Below, in pieces: positions 63,674 through 64,000 of a stretch of DNA of 64,000 nt. This stretch comes from Vicingaceae bacterium (GTDB taxonomy: Bacteria > Bacteroidota > Bacteroidia > Flavobacteriales_E > Vicingaceae): positions 555,766-619,765 of the forward strand of contig JAGYIE010000003.1 in NCBI GenBank assembly GCA_018402765.1. Reading direction: 5' to 3'. The notes beneath the pieces were generated by a model. That model worked only from the letters and a program-made list of their open reading frames with translations, was not told the DNA's origin and did not search any database. A program made the position numbers and the translations under genes. Every line of letters starts with the position of its first letter. Position 1 is the stretch's first letter.

Positions 63674-64000
63674 ATGCTGTCGAAAGTTTTCAACAGTCTT
63701 AATTTCGAGCGTGGGGGAAGGGCAAGCTCTTTTGTTTTTTTAGCGTTGGGTGAAGTGGTCGGGGTAAAAACAAATGTGCTTGACCGTGCGGCTGGCTTTT
63801 ACACTGACGCACAACACCTTGCTATCGTAACTGGTTTAAAAGAAAAACCAAAAGAGGTCGAAGAAGACTCTTTGAAACTTGGACAGCTGGTTGGATTTGT
63901 ATTCCCACCTATTTTACTACTTGTACTTGTTGTTATTGTCGGGAGTGGTATTCTAATCGACCTTTTACTGTATCTAGGTGGTATTGAGTATTTCGCTCCA
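63674..64000 (+). CDS. Partial open frame at the right edge, membrane-type
   Basis: From the ATG at 63674 the frame is open for 109 codons to the window end. The second half (KEKPKEVEEDSLKLGQLVGF then FPPILLLVLVVIVGSGILID) looks like a real membrane protein; the first half runs through palindrome E and may not be coding, so the start could lie near 63830. The gene is cut by the edge and not identified. Confidence 0.4.
   Translation, partial: MLSKVFNSLNFERGGRASSFVFLALGEVVGVKTNVLDRAAGFYTDAQHLAIVTGLKEKPKEVEEDSLKLGQLVGFVFPPILLLVLVVIVGSGILIDLLLYLGGIEYFAP
63749..63818. repeat. Cassette-boundary palindrome E
   Basis: GGTGAAGTGGTCGGGGTAAAA (63749-63769) pairs imperfectly with TTTTACACTGACGCACAACACC (63797-63818), about 15 of 21. 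GCGCACAACACC-like ends match the GTTGTGCG seen after palindrome F. With palindrome G it encloses the 6.4-kb restriction operon. Confidence 0.5.

Noticed and set aside
22843..64000. CRISPR array
   Set aside because: No regularly spaced identical repeats were found; the recurring palindromes differ in sequence and are spaced by genes. The Cas4-like DUF2779 gene has no cas neighbours.

Overview
The window looks like a chromosome segment of a low-GC Bacteroidota, probably Flavobacteriales-like. The support is a core gene set typical of that phylum (adk, obg, PAP2, crcB; dnaA next to a low-molecular-weight phosphatase and an RsmI-type methyltransferase; a GWxTD-domain protein), promoters of the TTTG / TAnnTTTG type, and phylum-typical families in the accessory part (RteC-like, DUF4248, arm-domain tyrosine integrases). 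No species is claimed.

Layout. 1-11.2 kb is ordinary core genome: hpt (cut by the left edge), adk, obg, a PAP2 phosphatase, crcB, an N-acetylglucosamine-kinase-like gene, dnaA and its neighbours, a thioesterase, a glycosyltransferase and a GWxTD protein. A decayed PP2C/SpoIIE-type phosphatase lies between adk and obg. At 11.2 kb there is a tRNA-Ser(UGA). Its 3' end is the attachment site of an 11.5-kb integrative element (11296-22842) with integrase, HUH replication protein, HTH protein and a complete type I restriction-modification operon (hsdM, hsdS, a pentapeptide-repeat membrane protein, hsdR). The rest of the window is accessory DNA.

22.9-40.4 kb is a mosaic. It holds a second integrase of the IntDOT-like kind, a DUF4248 gene, a cluster built around an SPFH/GYF protein (25.2-32.3 kb), and a run of small minus-strand cassettes separated by imperfect palindromes of about 70-150 bp (32.5-38.0 kb). 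An IS1182-type element sits inside one palindrome, and that IS carries a 290-bp unit encoding a GIY-YIG nuclease. The stretch ends in remnants of a mobilizable element (integrase fragment, RepA fragment, HTH, RteC-like). 40.8-48.9 kb carries a DUF2130 + DUF2779 pair, an IS3-type element, and four unknown genes followed by a WYL regulator cut by an IS4-type element. 50.2-57.0 kb carries genes for a DUF4116 protein, a probable lipoprotein, a P-loop ATPase and small membrane proteins, bracketed by two diverged copies of a secreted CAP-like gene.

57.3-63.6 kb is a minus-strand three-gene operon: an HTH-DNA methyltransferase fusion, a large protein with a nuclease-like N-terminus and an N6-adenine methyltransferase domain, and a PrrC/RloC-like ATPase. 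It is again bounded by palindromes. From 11.3 kb rightward the window therefore behaves as a defence and mobile-element hotspot: three restriction-type systems (type I, DUF262/DUF1524 GmrSD-like, type IIG-like plus ATPase), several uncharacterised clusters, and many broken genes. All family names rest on motif recognition from the translated sequence; no database search was run.
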